Assembly: GCF_030268005.1 (NCBI RefSeq)
Contig: NZ_BRZC01000007.1
Span: 827,459 to 891,458, forward strand
From: Microbacterium arabinogalactanolyticum
GTDB lineage: Bacteria; Actinomycetota; Actinomycetes; Actinomycetales; Microbacteriaceae
Direction: 5' to 3'
DNA length: 64,000 bases
Made by a program: the position numbers and the translations under genes. This document shows, in pieces, positions 33,898 to 41,819 of the stretch; positions within the stretch are counted from its first letter, which is position 1, and every line of letters starts with the position of its first letter. The notes beneath the pieces are model-generated. The model searched no databases. It saw only the letters and a program-made list of their open reading frames with translations, and was not told the origin of the DNA.

Positions 33898-35393
33898 GAC
33901 AGCGCGAGCGCCGACCATGAGACCGGGGGCAGCGTCACGGTGAGCACGCCGTCGGCGAGCACGGCGCCCTCCAGCGGCTTGAGCCCCACGCGGTTCTGGT
34001 CGGCGCGCGTGTTCTTGGCGTACACGTCGTCGTCCCACAGAGTGACCGCCTCGTCGACCGAGGTGACGCCGAGCTCGGCCGCGTCGATCGTGACGGTGAT
34101 GGCCGAGCTCCGGCTGCGGTTCACCAGGAACACCGCCGAGCCCTCGCCGTCGGTCGTGACCACCGAGTCGACCAGTGGCGCGTCGCCGTAGACCTTCGTC
34201 GCGTAGGTGTCCGCCTCGATGCGCGGCCTGATGATCTCGCCCTTGGCCAGGCGCGAGGTCACCGAGAACGGGAAGAACGTGGTCTGGCGCCAGGCGTCGC
34301 CACCGGGCTCGGTCATGATCGGGGCGATCACGTTGACCAGCTGCGCCAGCGACGCCGAGGCGACCCGGTCGTGGTTCTTCAGCAGCGTGATGAGCAGGTT
34401 GCCGAGCACCACGGCATCCGCCACCGAGTAGACGTCCTCCAGCTGACGCGGAGCGTACCGCCACTCGTCGTTGACCTCGTCGGATGCCTGGTGCTCGTCG
34501 AGGTACCAGATGTTCCACTCGTCGAAGGAGAGCTTGATCTTCTTCTTCGACTTCAGCTTGTAGCCGACGTGGTCGGCGCTGGCCACCACCGTCTCGATGA
34601 AGTACTGCATGTCCAGCGACGACGCCAGGTACGAGTCCAGGTCACCGCCGCGCTCCTGGTAGTAGGCATGGCAGGAGATGAAGTCCACGTGCTCGTACGC
34701 GTGCTCGAGCACCGTGCGCTCCCAGTCGCCGAAGGTCGGCATCGACGAGCCGGACGATCCGCACACCACGAGCTCGAGGGTGCGATCGGCGGCCTTCATG
34801 GCCTGCGCGGTGCGCGCGGCGAGCTTGCCGTAGTCGTCGGCGGTCATGTACCCGGTCTGCCAGGGTCCGTCCATCTCGTTGCCCAGGCACCACATCCGGA
34901 TGTCGTGAGGCTCGGTCGTGCCGTTGGCGATCCGCTGATCGCTCAAGGCCGTGCCGGACGGGTGGTTGCAGTACTCGAGCAGGTCGAGCGCCGCCTCGAT
35001 GCCGCGGGTGCCGAGGTTCACGGCCATCATCAGCTCGGAGCCGGTGAGCTTCAGCCAGCGGGCGAACTCGTCGACGCCGACCTGGTTGGTCTCCAGCGAG
35101 TGCCAGGCCAGGTCGCGGCGCACCGGACGGTTCTCACGCGGGCCGACGGAGTCCTCCCAGCGGAAGCCGGAGACGAAGTTGCCGCCAGGGTAGCGGATCG
35201 TGGTCGAGCCGAGCTCGCGCACCAGGTCGACGACGTCCAGGCGGAAGCCGTCCTCGTTGGCGGTCGGGTGGCCGGGCTCGTAGATGCCGTCGTAGACGCA
35301 GCGGCCGAGGTGCTCGACGAAGGAGCCGAAGATGCGCCGATCGATCGGGGCGACGACCGCCTCGCGGTCGATGGAGATGCGTGCCTGGGTCAC
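33894..35393 (-). CDS. alpha-L-arabinofuranosidase, GH51 (third copy)
   Basis: A 499-residue cytoplasmic enzyme, closely similar along its length to the copy at 13134-14654: FVEHLGRCVYDGIYEPGHP, RYPGGNFVSGFRWED, acid/base Glu173 in WCLGNEMDGPWQ and nucleophile Glu292 in SFDEWNIWY. It starts at a GTG after AAAAGGAAC and lies between a DUF624 gene and the arabinanase lipoprotein gene, the enzyme that would generate its arabino-oligosaccharide substrates. Two near-identical GH51 genes in separate importer operons suggest duplication with separate regulation. Confidence 0.95.
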   Translation of the reverse strand: MTQARISIDREAVVAPIDRRIFGSFVEHLGRCVYDGIYEPGHPTANEDGFRLDVVDLVRELGSTTIRYPGGNFVSGFRWEDSVGPRENRPVRRDLAWHSLETNQVGVDEFARWLKLTGSELMMAVNLGTRGIEAALDLLEYCNHPSGTALSDQRIANGTTEPHDIRMWCLGNEMDGPWQTGYMTADDYGKLAARTAQAMKAADRTLELVVCGSSGSSMPTFGDWERTVLEHAYEHVDFISCHAYYQERGGDLDSYLASSLDMQYFIETVVASADHVGYKLKSKKKIKLSFDEWNIWYLDEHQASDEVNDEWRYAPRQLEDVYSVADAVVLGNLLITLLKNHDRVASASLAQLVNVIAPIMTEPGGDAWRQTTFFPFSVTSRLAKGEIIRPRIEADTYATKVYGDAPLVDSVVTTDGEGSAVFLVNRSRSSAITVTIDAAELGVTSVDEAVTLWDDDVYAKNTRADQNRVGLKPLEGAVLADGVLTVTLPPVSWSALALS

Positions 35394-35419
35394 GGTGTTC
35401 CTTTTCTGGATGGGTGGGG

Positions 35420-36079
35420 TCAGTGGTCCGGATGCCCGGGGTCGAGCGTCCTGAGCCGGCGGTCGATGAGCCGTGCGGCGATCCCGAGCGGGAGCGACGC
35501 TCCTGCCAGCGGGACGAAGACGGGCAGGACGGCGGCGATGATGCCGCAGGACGCGAGGGCGAGCACCACTCCCGTGGCGGTGAGGGGTGCGGTCAGGGCG
35601 ATGCCGAGCGCGTAGCGCAGCACCGCCGCCGGGCGGTCGTCGTAACGGGCCAGCAGTGTGACGGCGACGACGCCGGTGAGCACGACGACCACGGCCGCCG
35701 CGGCGGTCAGGACGACGAGCGCCGCGGCGGCCGGCCCGCTCAGGTGCGGCAGCACCAGGGCATCCGCCGTCAGCAGCGCAGCCGCGGCCAGGAGCGGGGC
35801 GCCGGTGAGATTGGCGCGCCGGAACTCGCGTCGGTAGGTGCGCAGGAAGATCCGTGTGGCACCTCCGTCGCGGTCGATGCCGTCGGTGTCGCGGAGCAGG
35901 ACGGACACCGCCGCCGTCGCCGCGGGCATGACCCCGAGCACGACGAGCCCGGCGATCGCTCCGGCGAGGAACAGCAGGTTCACGAGCACGAGCGACCAGA
36001 CCGCACCCAGCATCTGCATGGCGCGGCCGGCCCAGCCGAGGGCGGGCTGCGCGTCACCCCTCAGGGGATGCCCGGTCAT
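35420..36079 (-). CDS. DUF624-like membrane protein (second copy, diverged)
   Basis: A 219-residue Ala/Val/Leu-rich membrane protein with about five to six helices. The N-terminal third (AMQMLGAVWSLVLVNLLFLA, then GVMPAATAAVSVLLRDTDG and FLRTYRREFRRANLTGAPLL) follows the DUF624/YesL layout; the remainder is weakly conserved. The ATG overlaps the GH43 stop (ATGA). Its place in a CUT1 importer operon, as with the copy at 28470-29111, supports the family call. Function is unknown. Confidence 0.72.
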   Translation of the reverse strand: MTGHPLRGDAQPALGWAGRAMQMLGAVWSLVLVNLLFLAGAIAGLVVLGVMPAATAAVSVLLRDTDGIDRDGGATRIFLRTYRREFRRANLTGAPLLAAAALLTADALVLPHLSGPAAAALVVLTAAAAVVVVLTGVVAVTLLARYDDRPAAVLRYALGIALTAPLTATGVVLALASCGIIAAVLPVFVPLAGASLPLGIAARLIDRRLRTLDPGHPDH

Positions 36080-37362
36080 GCCGTCACCGTCTTCGAGCCG
36101 CTCCACACGACACCGTCCGCGTCGATGCCACTGAACGCGAGCACGCTGCGCCCGGCGACCGGATCCCAGGCGCCGAACACGACGGCGTCCAGGATCGCGC
36201 CGCCGACGACGAGCACCCGCACCGCCGGGCTTCCGTCCGACATCCCGTCGGCCGTGATCTCGACGCGCCGCGCGTCGACGAGCGCCGACACCTCGGGCGC
36301 GAAGCGCACAGCATCCCACTCCCCCGCGATCGGCTCGGCGACCGGCAGCCGCTCGGTGTCCGCGCCCGCGTAGGGATGCGGTGAGACGACGGGCCAGCCG
36401 GATGCCGTCCAGTGCACGCGGCGGACCTGCGCCTCGTGCTGCGCGGGCGCGTCCGCGAGACGAACGTGATGCACCATGAACACGTCACCGCCCACGCGGA
36501 AGATCGAGTTGTGCCCGGGCGCGATCAGGCCCACGCCGCCGGGGAACCGCAGACCGCCGAGCACCTTCGTGCCGGTCGCCTGCGCCTCCTCCTCCGAGGG
36601 GGACGTCATCTCGCGCCCCCGCTGATCGACGTAGGGTCCGGTGATGGCATCCGAGACGCCGACCCGCACGCTGTACGAGTCCGCGAGGGAGTCGTAGGAG
36701 ACGAACAGGAAGTAGCGTCCGTCGTGCTCGACGACATAGGCGCCCTCGATCGCGCCGTCCACGCTGCGCGGACGGCGCGCGATCAGCGTGCCCTGCTCCT
36801 CGCGCAGCCGCTTGCCGGTCGCGAGGGAGAGCTCCACGGCGTGGATGCCGCCGAAGAACGAGCCGTAGATCATCCACGGGGATCCGGCCCGGTCGAACAC
36901 CACGGCCGCGTCGATCGCGTTGACCTCGTCGCGGTCATGCCTGGTGGCGATCACGATGCCGCGGTCGGTCCAGGGCCCGGCGGGATCGGATGCCGTGGCC
37001 AGCCCGATCGCCGAGGTGCGCGACCCGAAGGTCGACGCCGAGTAGTACATGTGCCAGCGCGGCTCGGCACCCCCTCCGTGCGGTGCGCCGGCGGCATCCG
37101 GCCACCGCACGACCTCCGGGGCCCACAGCCCGACGGCGCCCGACCACTCCGCGGCGGGGGCGGGCACACCGGGCAGGGCGGTGCCCCGGAACGTCCACTC
37201 CACCAGGTCGGAAGAGGTGCGCACGTGCGCACCCGCCGGGATGCTGTCGACGCCGGCCGCGGCATCGGTCGAGAACATGTACCAGAGCCCGTCGTCACCG
37301 CGGACGATCGTGGGGTCGTGCGCGTTGCGGGCTCCCCAGGAGCCGGTGTCGAGGTCGTGCAC
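36076..37362 (-). CDS. cytoplasmic GH43, arabinanase-like
   Basis: A 428-residue enzyme with no signal peptide. Base Asp16 in AHDPTIVRGDDGLWYMF, Asp151 in NAIDAAVV and acid Glu206 in GAIEGAYVV are all present. Between them lie GLWAPEVV and YYSASTFGSRTSAIGLATA, as in alpha-1,5-L-arabinan hydrolases. A C-terminal extension (about residues 310-428) includes VRRVHWTASGWPVVSPHPYAG and a small beta-domain, so it resembles intracellular arabinanases with an added domain. The GTG start lies two bases after the permease stop with GAAGGGC upstream. It probably shortens imported arabino-oligosaccharides. Confidence 0.88.
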   Translation of the reverse strand: MHDLDTGSWGARNAHDPTIVRGDDGLWYMFSTDAAAGVDSIPAGAHVRTSSDLVEWTFRGTALPGVPAPAAEWSGAVGLWAPEVVRWPDAAGAPHGGGAEPRWHMYYSASTFGSRTSAIGLATASDPAGPWTDRGIVIATRHDRDEVNAIDAAVVFDRAGSPWMIYGSFFGGIHAVELSLATGKRLREEQGTLIARRPRSVDGAIEGAYVVEHDGRYFLFVSYDSLADSYSVRVGVSDAITGPYVDQRGREMTSPSEEEAQATGTKVLGGLRFPGGVGLIAPGHNSIFRVGGDVFMVHHVRLADAPAQHEAQVRRVHWTASGWPVVSPHPYAGADTERLPVAEPIAGEWDAVRFAPEVSALVDARRVEITADGMSDGSPAVRVLVVGGAILDAVVFGAWDPVAGRSVLAFSGIDADGVVWSGSKTVTA

Positions 37363-37364
37363 GA

Positions 37365-38303
37365 TCAGCCCTTCGCCCCGGTCAGCGCGACGGACTCGAT
37401 GATCTGCTTCTGGAAGATCACGAACACCAGCAGCACCGGGATCAGCGCGATGAACGACGCCGCCATGATGAGCGGGTAGTCGCGCTGCGTCGCATAGGTC
37501 GAGTTGAAGGTCGCGATCACGACCTGCAGGGTCTGCTTCGCCGGCGTGTTCAGGTAGATGACCGGTGCGAGGTAGTCGTTCCACACCGCCATGAACCAGA
37601 GGATGAACTGCGCGGCGACCGCGGGACGGATCGCGGGGAAGATCAGCGTCGTGAAGATGCGCAGATAACCCGCGCCGTCGAGCTTGGCCGCCTCGATGAT
37701 CGAGTCCGGCACGGAGTCGAGGAACTGCCGCAGGAAGAAGACCATCACGATGTTCCCGAACAGTCCAGGGAGGATCAGCGGCCACAGGGTGTCCACCAGG
37801 CCGAGATTCGCGAACATGATGAACTGCGGGATCATGATCGTCGGGAACGGGATCATGATCGCGGCGAGCAGCGAGAGGAAGATCGCGTTCTTGAAGGGCA
37901 GCCGCATCTTCGCGAACGCGAACGCGGCGAGCGCCGAGAACCCGGTGCCGATGACGGTCACGGTCACCGAGACGATGAGGCTGTTCGCGATGCCCGAGGC
38001 GAGCGGGCCGGCATCCCACACCCGCACGAAGTTGTCCCATTGGATCGGGTCGGGGATCCACTGCAGAGGGTCGGTCAGTGCGGCCGACTTGGACTTCAGT
38101 GCAGTGCTGAGGGTCCACACGAGCGGCGCGATCATCACGATCCCGCCGAGGGAGAGCACGATCGTCAGGATCACGTTCGTCAGGCGGTGACTGCGCGTGC
38201 GCGCAGCGGAGCGCACGGGCCGGCCGATGGTGTCGGCGAGGCGTCGCCCACCTCCCGGGGACGGGACGACGGTGGCCACGGTGTCAGGTGCGTCGATGGT
38301 CAT
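37365..38303 (-). CDS. sugar ABC importer permease (MalG/UgpE type)
   Basis: A 312-residue inner-membrane permease. A polar N-terminus of about 40 residues is followed by VILTIVLSLGGIVMIAPLVW; the EAA loop reads DSIIEAAKLDGAGYLRIFTT and the C-terminus QKQIIESVALTGAKG is typical of MalG-type subunits. The ATG at 38303 lies seven bases after the MalF-type stop; a longer frame opens earlier within the permease gene and is a shadow. Confidence 0.92.
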   Translation of the reverse strand: MTIDAPDTVATVVPSPGGGRRLADTIGRPVRSAARTRSHRLTNVILTIVLSLGGIVMIAPLVWTLSTALKSKSAALTDPLQWIPDPIQWDNFVRVWDAGPLASGIANSLIVSVTVTVIGTGFSALAAFAFAKMRLPFKNAIFLSLLAAIMIPFPTIMIPQFIMFANLGLVDTLWPLILPGLFGNIVMVFFLRQFLDSVPDSIIEAAKLDGAGYLRIFTTLIFPAIRPAVAAQFILWFMAVWNDYLAPVIYLNTPAKQTLQVVIATFNSTYATQRDYPLIMAASFIALIPVLLVFVIFQKQIIESVALTGAKG

Positions 38304-38310
38304 GGCTGCC

Positions 38311-39219
38311 TCACTCGATGGAGAACTGGGAACGACGGTTGATCTGGAACTGGATCGCCGTGACGACGAAGACCAGGAGCCCCAGCACGACCGACATCGC
38401 CGTCGCATAGCCCATCTGCGAGTAGTTGAACGCCTTCTGCCAGATGTACCAGACGATGGAGGCGGTGGAGAACTCGGGGCCGCCGGTCGGGGTCATGATG
38501 TTGATCTCGATGAAGATCTGGGATCCGCCGATGATGCTCGTGATGACCAGGAAGAAGGTCACGGGCCGCAGCATCGGGACGGTGATGTACCGGAACTGGC
38601 GGAATGCGCCGGCGCCGTCGATCGCGGCGGCCTCGTACAGATGACGGGGCACGGACTGCAGCGCCGCCAGGTAGAGCAGCATCGAGAAGCCGAGGCCCTT
38701 CCAGATGGCCATGATGACGATCGCGGGCTTGGCCCAGACCGGATCCTGCAGCCAGTTGGGTCCGTCGATGCCGACCAGCGCGAGCAGGTGGTTGATCAGT
38801 CCGACGTCGCCGTTGTACGCCAGCTGCCACAGGATGGCGACCGCCGCGAGGGACGAGATCACCGGCACGTAGTAGACCGTGCGGAAGAAGGTGGTGCCGC
38901 GCATCCTGCGGTTCAGCGCGAGTGCGAGCAGCAGCGAGAGGATCAGCCCGATCGGGATGCCGATCATCATGAAGACGGTGTTGCCCATCGACTGCCAGAA
39001 GTACGGGTCGGAGAAGATGTCGATGTAGTTCTGGATGCCGTTGGGCCGGGGTGCGGTGAGGCCGTTCCACTTCGTGAAGGAGACGTACACGGCGAAGAGC
39101 ATCGGGAACGCGATGAACATGAGGAAGCCGATGACCGGCACGGCGATGAAGGCGAGCGCGGTCAGGTGCTCCCGGCGATGCAGCGTGGAACGACGTGCGG
39201 CGTGCGGCAGTGCTGCCAC
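38311..39219 (-). CDS. sugar ABC importer permease (MalF/UgpA type)
   Basis: A 302-residue inner-membrane permease with helices beginning LTALAFIAVPVIGFLMFIAF and the EAA loop LYEAAAIDGAGAFRQFRYIT. The start is a GTG preceded by GGGAGGT at normal spacing; upstream in-frame ATG-like codons would cover the hairpin at 39271-39299 and give a non-membrane extension. It is separated from the binding-protein gene by 89 bases holding that hairpin. Confidence 0.9.
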   Translation of the reverse strand: MAALPHAARRSTLHRREHLTALAFIAVPVIGFLMFIAFPMLFAVYVSFTKWNGLTAPRPNGIQNYIDIFSDPYFWQSMGNTVFMMIGIPIGLILSLLLALALNRRMRGTTFFRTVYYVPVISSLAAVAILWQLAYNGDVGLINHLLALVGIDGPNWLQDPVWAKPAIVIMAIWKGLGFSMLLYLAALQSVPRHLYEAAAIDGAGAFRQFRYITVPMLRPVTFFLVITSIIGGSQIFIEINIMTPTGGPEFSTASIVWYIWQKAFNYSQMGYATAMSVVLGLLVFVVTAIQFQINRRSQFSIE

Positions 39220-39270
39220 GATCCACCTCCCAGGGTGAGATGCGGTCCGGCCGTGGGCCGGAGAGAGGAG

Positions 39271-39299
39271 GCGGGGGCGTCCGTCGCGGACGCCCCCGC
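39271..39299 (-). terminator. 13-bp hairpin after the third binding-protein gene
   Basis: Exact arms GCGGGGGCGTCCG and CGGACGCCCCCGC with a TCG loop, 10 bases after the binding-protein stop and before the MalF-type permease gene. It has the same position and type as the hairpin at 29131-29163, consistent with uneven expression of binding protein over permeases. Confidence 0.6.
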
Positions 39300-39308
39300 G
39301 GGACGGGA

Positions 39309-40622
39309 TCAACCCAGCTGGGCGTCCTGGATGGCCTTGTCGAGCAGCTTCTGCATCGCAGGCTGCTCCTTCTTCACGTAGTCCGCGGCCGTGACCTTGC
39401 CGTCGAGCACCGGCTGGATGTTCTTCCAGAACTCGTCGTACCACTCCCCGCTGTAGGTGTTGTTGGCGGGCAGGGCGCGGCCGTAGTCCTTGACGATGTC
39501 CAGGAACTCCTGCTTGTTGGCCGGCGGCAGGTCGGAGCCGGTCACCCAGGCATCGGCCATGCTCTTCAGGTTCGGGATCTGCACACCCGCGTCCACGAGC
39601 GACTGCTGCGCGGTCTTGTCCGTGCTGAGGTACAGCGCGAGCTTCGTGGCGAGATCGGGGTTCTTCGTGCTCGCGCTCACGGCGATGCCGAGCGTGCCGA
39701 TCCAGGTGGCCGGCTCACCCGTCTCACCGACCGGGTAGGGGATCAGATCCCAGTCGAAGTCGAGCTTCTCGTAGGTGGGCACGTCCCACGGTCCCACCGG
39801 GAAGAAGCCGATCTCGCCCTTCATCCACCGCTGATAGGTGTCCAGGCTCGCCGACTCGGTCGTGGACGGGCTGACCGACTTCAGATCCGCGAAGTTCTGC
39901 AGCGCCTCGGCGAACTCCGGGGTGTCGACGGTGACCTTCGTCTGATCGTCGTTCAGCCAGGATCCGCCGTTCGACCACACCCAGGACTGCAGGTTCCAGG
40001 TGACGTTCAGGCCGGTGCCCCAGTGGTCGAGCTTGCCGTCGCCGTCGGTGTCCTGGGTCAGCTTCTTCGCGACCTCGGCGAACTCGGCCCAGGTGTAGGG
40101 CTTGTCCTTGTCGGGCAGCGGGATGCCCGCCTTCTCGAACATCGTCTTGTTGTAGCCGAACGAGAACGGGCCGAGGTCCTTGGGCACGGCGTAGATCGAG
40201 CCCTTGCCCTGCACCTTGCCGTCGTAGCGGTAGCTGTCGATGCCGTAGTCCCAGATGTCGCCGACGTTCGGCGCGCTCTCGACCTGCTTGGTGATGTCGG
40301 TGATGACGCCCGACTTGGCGTAGGACTGCACGTCGCCCGGGCCGATGTAGAACACGTCGGGCACCTTGTGCCCGGTGATCGCGGCCTTGAGCTTGGTGTT
40401 GTAGTCGTCGGCGGTGGTCATGATGATCTTGACCTTCGCGTCGTTGTCCTTCTCGAACTGCTTGATCGCAGCGGTGTACGCCGCCTTCTCCGCGTCGTTG
40501 CCGCGGAACATGAAGGTGAGCTCGTTGGTGTCGCCGCCCGAGGCGCTCGCGCCTGCGCAGCCGGTGATTGCGGTGCCGGCGAGGGCGATGACGCCCACGG
40601 CGGCCAGGATCCGGAACTTCAT
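39309..40622 (-). CDS. sugar ABC importer substrate-binding lipoprotein
   Basis: A 437-residue family 1 binding protein. The signal MKFRILAAVGVIALAGTAIT ends in TGC (Cys22), a lipobox. The mature domain has ELTFMFRGNDAEKAAYTAAI, VPDVFYIGPGDVQSYAKSG and WMKGEIGFFPVGPWDVPTYE, the usual glycan-binding layout. The ATG at 40622 follows GAGGAAG. It heads the longest operon of the locus (binding protein, two permeases, GH43, DUF624, GH51, GH43 lipoprotein), pointing to arabino-oligosaccharides as ligand. Confidence 0.92.
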   Translation of the reverse strand: MKFRILAAVGVIALAGTAITGCAGASASGGDTNELTFMFRGNDAEKAAYTAAIKQFEKDNDAKVKIIMTTADDYNTKLKAAITGHKVPDVFYIGPGDVQSYAKSGVITDITKQVESAPNVGDIWDYGIDSYRYDGKVQGKGSIYAVPKDLGPFSFGYNKTMFEKAGIPLPDKDKPYTWAEFAEVAKKLTQDTDGDGKLDHWGTGLNVTWNLQSWVWSNGGSWLNDDQTKVTVDTPEFAEALQNFADLKSVSPSTTESASLDTYQRWMKGEIGFFPVGPWDVPTYEKLDFDWDLIPYPVGETGEPATWIGTLGIAVSASTKNPDLATKLALYLSTDKTAQQSLVDAGVQIPNLKSMADAWVTGSDLPPANKQEFLDIVKDYGRALPANNTYSGEWYDEFWKNIQPVLDGKVTAADYVKKEQPAMQKLLDKAIQDAQLG

Positions 40623-40655
40623 TGTGCTGGGTCTTCCTCTCGGAGTGAGGTTCTT

Positions 40656-40682
40656 TACAACGTTGTAGTAAACGTTGTAAAT
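40656..40682. promoter_or_regulatory. tandem operators upstream of the third importer operon
   Basis: TACAACGTTGTA (40656-40667) is a perfect 12-bp palindrome; a half-matching second copy, TAAACGTTGTAA, follows at 40669-40680, so ACGTTGTA repeats every 12 bases. The pair lies 34-60 bases before the binding-protein start, in the promoter. The adjacent LacI regulator at 40735-41745 is the natural binder, and a related site lies before its own gene. Confidence 0.65.
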
Positions 40683-40734
40683 GCATTGTGACCCGAACAC
40701 GGCGAGCTGTCAATGACGATTACCGGCGGATGCG

Positions 40735-41745
40735 TCAGACCGTGGGCGCGGACTCCCGCTCGAGGATGCGGAAGTCGCTCAGCAGGGTCTGCGGCGCAGC
40801 ATCCGCTTCTCCGGCGATCCTCGCGAGCAGCGTGGTGACCGCGGTCTTCGCGATCCAGTCCCGGCCCGGGTCGACCGTGGTCAGCGACGGGATCGAGTAC
40901 TCGGCCTCGTCGAGGCCGTCGAAGCCCACCACGGCGACGTCGTCGGGCACCCGCCGTCCGGCCTCCTGCAGCACCCGCATCGCACCCAGCGCGAGCGTGT
41001 CGTTCAACCCGAAGACCGCGTCGAACTCGGCGCCGCGCGCGAGGAGCTCGCGCATCGAATCGGCGCCGTTGGCGCGGTGCCAGAGGGTGGTGTAGCCGAT
41101 GATGTCGTCGTCGTAGCGGATGCCGGCCGCATCCAGCGCCTGCCGGTAGCCCTCCATCCGGAGAGCCGCGGAGCCGATCACCTCGCCCTCGTGCGCTCCC
41201 ACCACGGCGATGCGGCGGCGGCCGAGCGAGAGCAGGTACTCGGTCGCGGCGCGCGCGGCCTCCACGTTGCGCATGGTGACGTGATCGGTGGGCCCGTCGA
41301 AGATGCGCTCGCCCAGCAGCACCATCGGATAGGGCACGTCGAGCGCGGCGACGTCCTCCTGGCCCATGCCCAGCGGGCTGAAGATCAGTCCGTCGGTGAG
41401 CTTCAGCCGCGGGCTGCGCAGCAGCTCGAGCTCGCGGTCGCGGTCCGCTCCGGTCTGCTCGACCAGCACGACGACGCCGGCCGCCTCGGCCTCGCTGATC
41501 ACCTGCGCCGCGAGTTCGCCGAAGTACGCGAGGCTGAGATCGGGCAGGGCGAGGGCGATCGCACCGGTCCGGCCCGAGCGCAGGTTGCGGGCGGTGAGAT
41601 TCGGCGTGTAGCCGAGCTCGGCGATGGCCTTCTCGACCTTCTCGCGCGTGGCCGGGCGGATGTGCGGGTAGTCGTTGATGACGTTCGAGACGGTCTTGAT
41701 CGAGACGCCCGAGAGCCTCGCCACATCATGCAGCGTCACAGCCAT
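40735..41745 (-). CDS. LacI-family regulator of the third importer/arabinanase operon
   Basis: A 336-residue LacI/GalR repressor: MAVTLHDVARLSGVSIKTVSNVIND with the recognition helix at about residues 16-24, hinge TPNLTARNLRSGRTG, and sensor domain with LLSLGRRRIAVVGAHEGEVI and VAVVGFDGLDEAEYSIPSLT. It is closely related to the regulator at 19079-20089. The ATG at 41745 is chosen because the helix-turn-helix then starts at the usual distance; the frame is open further upstream through the operator. It lies 112 bases before the binding-protein gene with tandem operators between. Confidence 0.92.
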   Translation of the reverse strand: MAVTLHDVARLSGVSIKTVSNVINDYPHIRPATREKVEKAIAELGYTPNLTARNLRSGRTGAIALALPDLSLAYFGELAAQVISEAEAAGVVVLVEQTGADRDRELELLRSPRLKLTDGLIFSPLGMGQEDVAALDVPYPMVLLGERIFDGPTDHVTMRNVEAARAATEYLLSLGRRRIAVVGAHEGEVIGSAALRMEGYRQALDAAGIRYDDDIIGYTTLWHRANGADSMRELLARGAEFDAVFGLNDTLALGAMRVLQEAGRRVPDDVAVVGFDGLDEAEYSIPSLTTVDPGRDWIAKTAVTTLLARIAGEADAAPQTLLSDFRILERESAPTV

Positions 41746-41779
41746 GCGACTTCTCCCCCTGTTCCGGACACAGTCACCA

Positions 41780-41791
41780 TATAACGTTGCA
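41780..41791. promoter_or_regulatory. operator-like TATAACGTTGCA between divergent lacI and SDR genes
   Basis: It differs from TACAACGTTGTA (40656-40667) at two symmetric positions and keeps the AACGTTG core. It lies 35 bases before the lacI-type start and 29 before the SDR start, so the regulator may control itself and the divergent gene. Confidence 0.5.
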
Positions 41792-41819
41792 GAACAGGCA
41801 CCCGACGGAAGGACGACAC

